From: Cytophagales bacterium
GTDB lineage: Bacteria > Bacteroidota > Bacteroidia > Cytophagales > Spirosomataceae
Reading direction: 5' to 3'
NCBI GenBank assembly: GCA_013205605.1
Contig: JABMMK010000004.1
Location: forward strand, 1 to 10,216
Length of the DNA stretch: 10,216 nucleotides
Below, piece by piece: positions 7,202 through 10,216 of this stretch. How positions within the stretch are numbered: the stretch's first letter is position 1; every line of letters begins with the position of its first letter. The position numbers and the translations under genes are program-made. Below the pieces are notes generated by a model. That model ran no database searches, was not told where the DNA came from, and saw nothing but the letters and a program-made list of their open reading frames with translations.

Positions 7202-8254
7202 TTAACTAAATGAATTTCCTATGCCAACAATAATAACCGAAACTAAAATAACTACAATACCTGCCACGACTGTCCTATAAGTAGACTTCGAAACGCCATT
7301 CCATTCCTTGAAATAAATTCCCCAGAAATTTGACGTGATGATAATCGTAGCCATATGCAAAATCCATGAACTAGCTCCATTCCCTAATTTGCTCTCTCCC
7401 ATTCCATAAAAGAAAAATTGCAAAAACCAGGTTGTTCCTGCCACGGCAGCAAATAAATAATTCATTCGCAAAGGAGAATTCTTGTTTAAATAATCCCCAA
7501 AAGTTTTATTGCTAAAATTCAAATACATACACCAAACAAAATTGGTCAGAAAACCACCCCAAAGCACCACTACAAAAATGACATTATTTTGAAACAAGGG
7601 GTCAGAGCCTTTTTGAACCGCTACTGCTGCCATATCTTTGCCAGCTTCAATACCAAAATTAAAACAAGCACTGCACAAACCTGAAATGGTGGCAACAATC
7701 AAACCCTTGGTCAAATCAAATTCCTTGATACTTTCTTGCTTCTGTTCTTGAGATAATTCATTCTCCTTCATCATCCCCGCTTTTCCACATAAATAAATGC
7801 CCAGAACACAAACCAAAATACCTAATAAGACAATTTGACCTCCAGTGCTTCCCACGATATGTGAAATAGTGTCACCTTTAACTTTCGCAATTTCTCGATA
7901 AATAGGAGGAACTAAAGCTCCAAAAATACTACATAGACTTAAGGCAATAGACATTCCTAAAGACATACCTAAATAACGCATCGCCAAACCGAAAGTCAAT
8001 CCGCCAATTCCCCACAAAACTCCAAATACAAACGTCCATAACAAAACATTACTATCCGCATTCACAATGATTTCCATGAAATCCGGAATGGTTAAATAGG
8101 CTGCCAATAATGGAACAAAAATCCAAGAAAATATGCCACCAATAATCCACGCGCTTTCCCAAGACCAAACTTGGATTTTTCGATAAGGGATATAAAAACT
8201 ACCCGAAGCAAAACCTCCTAAAGAGTGAAAGAATAAACCTAAAATAGAGCCCAT
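7202..8254 (-). CDS. rhaT: L-rhamnose/proton symporter family permease (RhaT)
   Basis: A 350-residue inner-membrane permease of the RhaT family (drug/metabolite transporter superfamily); Escherichia coli RhaT, about 344 residues, imports L-rhamnose with protons. About ten hydrophobic segments are seen, with a charged cytoplasmic loop at roughly 160-182 (KENELSQEQKQESIKEFD) between the two halves. Family landmarks recalled from the E. coli protein are FYIPYRKIQVWSWE (20-33), WGIGGLTFGLAMRYLGMSLG (81-100), TWFLQFFFYGMG (275-286), SSWILHM (295-301), FKEWN (315-319) and the VGIGNS end (343-348). The family match is strong. The substrate is less certain, because no rhamnose isomerase, kinase or aldolase gene is in the window and other sugars are possible. 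It is first in a two-gene unit with the GntR regulator and divergent from the PQQ dehydrogenase. Confidence 0.92.
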   Translation of the reverse strand: MGSILGLFFHSLGGFASGSFYIPYRKIQVWSWESAWIIGGIFSWIFVPLLAAYLTIPDFMEIIVNADSNVLLWTFVFGVLWGIGGLTFGLAMRYLGMSLGMSIALSLCSIFGALVPPIYREIAKVKGDTISHIVGSTGGQIVLLGILVCVLGIYLCGKAGMMKENELSQEQKQESIKEFDLTKGLIVATISGLCSACFNFGIEAGKDMAAVAVQKGSDPLFQNNVIFVVVLWGGFLTNFVWCMYLNFSNKTFGDYLNKNSPLRMNYLFAAVAGTTWFLQFFFYGMGESKLGNGASSWILHMATIIITSNFWGIYFKEWNGVSKSTYRTVVAGIVVILVSVIIVGIGNSFS

Positions 8255-8279
8255 GGAATTAATTTAAAATGTTAAATTT

Positions 8280-8309
8280 GAAATATAGTATAAAATATTC
8301 ATCGGTAAA
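8280..8309 (-). promoter_or_regulatory. Candidate promoter of rhaT-gntR
   Basis: Reading the minus strand, TATATTTC (8287-8280) matches the Bacteroidota -7 consensus TAnnTTTG at all but the last base. A TTTA (8309-8306) lies 18 bases upstream in the -33 position, near the consensus TTTG at 19-21 bases. Transcription would start roughly 20 bases before the rhaT ATG. The left arm of the inverted repeat overlaps the -7 element, which fits repression. Confidence 0.4.
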
Positions 8310-8339
8310 TTATATATATATCCTCAAAATACTATACTT
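8281..8339. repeat. Inverted repeat in the divergent promoter region, possible GntR operator
   Basis: TATAGTAT at 8284-8291 and its exact reverse complement ATACTATA at 8329-8336 flank a spacer of 37 bases that includes an alternating TA run (8311-8321). Extended to 11 bases per arm (8281-8291 and 8329-8339) they differ at one position. Each arm is itself a near-palindrome centred on a G or C (ATAGTAT/ATACTAT), the shape expected for a dimeric GntR-type site. One arm overlaps the candidate rhaT -7 element and the other lies just before the quinoprotein start, so one regulator could act on both genes. Chance occurrence is a real possibility in such A/T-rich DNA. Confidence 0.4.
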
Positions 8340-8348
8340 ATGCCCCAT

Positions 8349-10216
8349 ATGAAAGCAAATAAATTCTCCATTAACGCAAAAATACGGTTGGGAATCATCG
8401 TTTTCCTATCGAGTTTCATTTTAATTTCTTTCATAAGTCAAAATCAAAATGATGACTGGGACTCCTATTTAGGTGGCTCTGACCGCAATCATTTCAGCAC
8501 CTTGAATCAAATTACGAAAGATAATGTAGCCCAATTAAAAATTGCATGGACCTATTCTATGCCTGATTCGGGCCAAATGCAAAGCAACCCCATTATTTCC
8601 AATGGGATTTTGTATGGGATCAGCTCAGGACTTCAAGCATTTGCTTTAAATGCTGCCACAGGAAAACAAATTTGGAAATTTGGTGATCCATTAAAAAACT
8701 GGGCAAGTACCAGCAGAGGAGTTAGTTTGTGGAAAGGTGAACATGAAAATCGCATATTGTTTACGGCTGGGCCTAATTTATGGGCATTAGACGCGAAGAC
8801 GGGCCAACCGATTTTATCTTTCGGTCAATCTGGAAAAGTAGATTTGCACGAAGGATTACCCAAAATTGCCCAAGATAAATTTATCATATCCAATACACCT
8901 GGAACGATTTATAAAAACTTAATCATTATGCCCGTTAGATTATCTGAAGGTGCAGACGCTGCTCCCGGCGATGTGAGAGCATTCGATGTGTTGACCGGGA
9001 AAATTGCCTGGACTTTCCATACGATCCCCTACCCTGGTGAATACGGATATTCCACTTGGCCTAAAGACGCCTATAAAAATGAGTATGTAGGTGCCGCAAA
9101 TAATTGGGCCGGAATGGCCGTCGACGAAAAAAGAGGAATCCTATTTGTTCCTACTGGATCAGCTGGATATGATTTCTGGGGTGGAAATCGGAAGGGACAA
9201 AATTTATTTGCCAATTGCCTTTTGGCCTTAGATGCGAATACTGGAAAGAGGCTTTGGCATTTTCAAACCACACATCACGATATATGGGATCGAGACCTTC
9301 CCGCTCCGCCTAATTTGATAACCGTCATTAAAAATGGGAAGAAAATAGATGCCGTGGCGCAAATCACCAAACAAGGTTATGTGTTTGTTTTCGATCGAGT
9401 AAGTGGAAAACCTCTTTTTCCGATCATTGAAAAAAAAGTACCAAAATCGGAATTTTCTGATGAAAGCGCTTGGCCTACCCAACCGGTGCCTACCTTACCT
9501 AAACCTTATGCTAGACAATCAAATGAATTATCGAGCGAAGACATTAATCCTTATTCTCAAAATATAGCCCAACTAAAACAAACCATAAAATCAATAGATA
9601 AAAATTGGTATGCAGCGCCATCAAAAAAAGGAACCTTAATCCTTCCAGGATTTGATGGAGGGGGTGAATGGGGAGGTGCTGGTGCGGATCCTGAAAAAGG
9701 GATCATTTACATTAATTCAAACGAAATGGGTTGGATTCAAACGATGGAACCAGCTTCCACTAACCTAAAAGCGACGGGGGAAAACGTATATAAAACGTAC
9801 TGTAAGTCCTGCCATGGTGCGGAATTACAAGGAAATATCAAAAGTGGATTCCCAGAATTGAATACCATTCATCAAAGAAGAAAGAAGGCATTTGTCAACG
9901 AAATAGTGACTCAAGGCAAAGGGATGATGCCCGGATTTGGCCAATTGACTGCAACAGAAAAATCAAATTTATTAGCCTTCTTATTTAAAGAAGCACCCAA
10001 AGAAATAGTAAGTGTTCAAGATTTAAAATCTAAAAATCTTCCTCCGTACAAAATGACTGGTTATAATAAATTTTTAGATGCGGAGGGGATGGCAGGAATC
10101 AGTCCTCCTTGGGGAACTTTAAATGCTATCGACCTTAATACAGGTAAATATCTCTGGAAAATTCCCTTTGGTGATGAACCTATTTTGGCAAAAAAAGGAA
10201 TTAAAAACACAGGAGC
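8349..10216 (+). CDS. PQQ-dependent dehydrogenase with inserted cytochrome c domain, N-terminal part
   Basis: The frame is open from ATG 8349 to the right window edge (622 codons); an in-frame ATG at 8340 would add MPH. A charged start and hydrophobic stretch (LGIIVFLSSFILISFIS, about 14-30) give an uncleaved anchor or signal peptide, so the enzyme faces the periplasm. The body is an eight-bladed-propeller quinoprotein resembling membrane glucose dehydrogenase: W-docking repeats such as DAKTGQPIL and LDANTGKRLWHF, then THHDIWDRDLPAPP (from T308; H309, H310, D311), recalling E. coli Gcd HHDLWDMD with catalytic D466, and ITKQGYVFVFDR, where K341 may match Gcd K493. A class I cytochrome c domain is inserted at about 478-545: haem motif CKSCH (C485, C488, H489) and likely distal ligand M527 in MMPGF. 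Propeller sequence then resumes (GMAGISPPWGTLNAIDLNTG). It should oxidise a sugar or alcohol and pass electrons to the respiratory chain; the substrate is unknown. It is divergent from rhaT-gntR. Confidence 0.88.
   Translation, partial: MKANKFSINAKIRLGIIVFLSSFILISFISQNQNDDWDSYLGGSDRNHFSTLNQITKDNVAQLKIAWTYSMPDSGQMQSNPIISNGILYGISSGLQAFALNAATGKQIWKFGDPLKNWASTSRGVSLWKGEHENRILFTAGPNLWALDAKTGQPILSFGQSGKVDLHEGLPKIAQDKFIISNTPGTIYKNLIIMPVRLSEGADAAPGDVRAFDVLTGKIAWTFHTIPYPGEYGYSTWPKDAYKNEYVGAANNWAGMAVDEKRGILFVPTGSAGYDFWGGNRKGQNLFANCLLALDANTGKRLWHFQTTHHDIWDRDLPAPPNLITVIKNGKKIDAVAQITKQGYVFVFDRVSGKPLFPIIEKKVPKSEFSDESAWPTQPVPTLPKPYARQSNELSSEDINPYSQNIAQLKQTIKSIDKNWYAAPSKKGTLILPGFDGGGEWGGAGADPEKGIIYINSNEMGWIQTMEPASTNLKATGENVYKTYCKSCHGAELQGNIKSGFPELNTIHQRRKKAFVNEIVTQGKGMMPGFGQLTATEKSNLLAFLFKEAPKEIVSVQDLKSKNLPPYKMTGYNKFLDAEGMAGISPPWGTLNAIDLNTGKYLWKIPFGDEPILAKKGIKNTG

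Noticed and set aside
8310..8321. Alternating TA run in the divergent gap
   Set aside because: At about 11 bases it is too short to call a microsatellite or phase-variation tract, and is expected in such A/T-rich promoter DNA.
9228..9482. Open frame of 84 codons on the minus strand
   Set aside because: It is antisense to the catalytic part of the PQQ dehydrogenase and shows no domain; the plus-strand reading has clear family motifs.

Overview
The window reads as a chromosomal segment of a low-GC member of the Bacteroidota, most likely a Cytophagales-type aerobe. Supporting this are the lack of Shine-Dalgarno sequences before most genes, the A/T-rich leaders, promoter-like elements resembling the Bacteroidota TTTG/TAnnTTTG type, the leuC-leuD-cimA-leuB gene order, and the secreted S9 peptidase and cytochrome-bearing quinoprotein common in that phylum. 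The genus cannot be named from this sequence alone.

From right to left on the minus strand, positions 6046 to 1435 hold a compact branched-chain amino acid operon: leuC and leuD (isopropylmalate isomerase), a citramalate/isopropylmalate synthase whose substrate-pocket residues match citramalate synthase (cimA), and leuB (isopropylmalate dehydrogenase). Together these enzymes can take pyruvate and acetyl-CoA through citramalate to 2-oxobutyrate, the isoleucine precursor, without threonine. LeuCD and LeuB also serve leucine synthesis, but a dedicated leuA is not in the window. A clear intrinsic terminator follows leuB. It abuts the start codon of a small YdcF/DUF218-family gene, which is followed after 13 bases by a secreted S9-family peptidase cut by the left window edge.

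To the right of leuC, also on the minus strand, is a two-gene unit: an L-rhamnose-permease-family (RhaT) sugar transporter and, 2 bases downstream, a GntR-type repressor with a LacI-like sugar-sensing C-terminal domain. Divergent from rhaT, across a very A/T-rich gap of 94 bases, starts a plus-strand PQQ-dependent dehydrogenase. It carries a cytochrome c domain inserted between propeller blades and is cut by the right window edge. The gap holds an 8-base perfect inverted repeat (TATAGTAT/ATACTATA), one arm of which overlaps the likely rhaT -7 element, so it is a candidate operator for the GntR protein.

All intergenic gaps are short; none exceeds 300 bases. No RNA genes, insertion sequences, CRISPR arrays, integrase/att structures or phage genes were seen. 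This is mainly ordinary metabolic chromosome. The features most worth a second look are the cimA identity and its non-ATG start, the terminator against the DUF218 start codon, the divergent sugar-transport/quinoprotein control region, and the cytochrome insertion.
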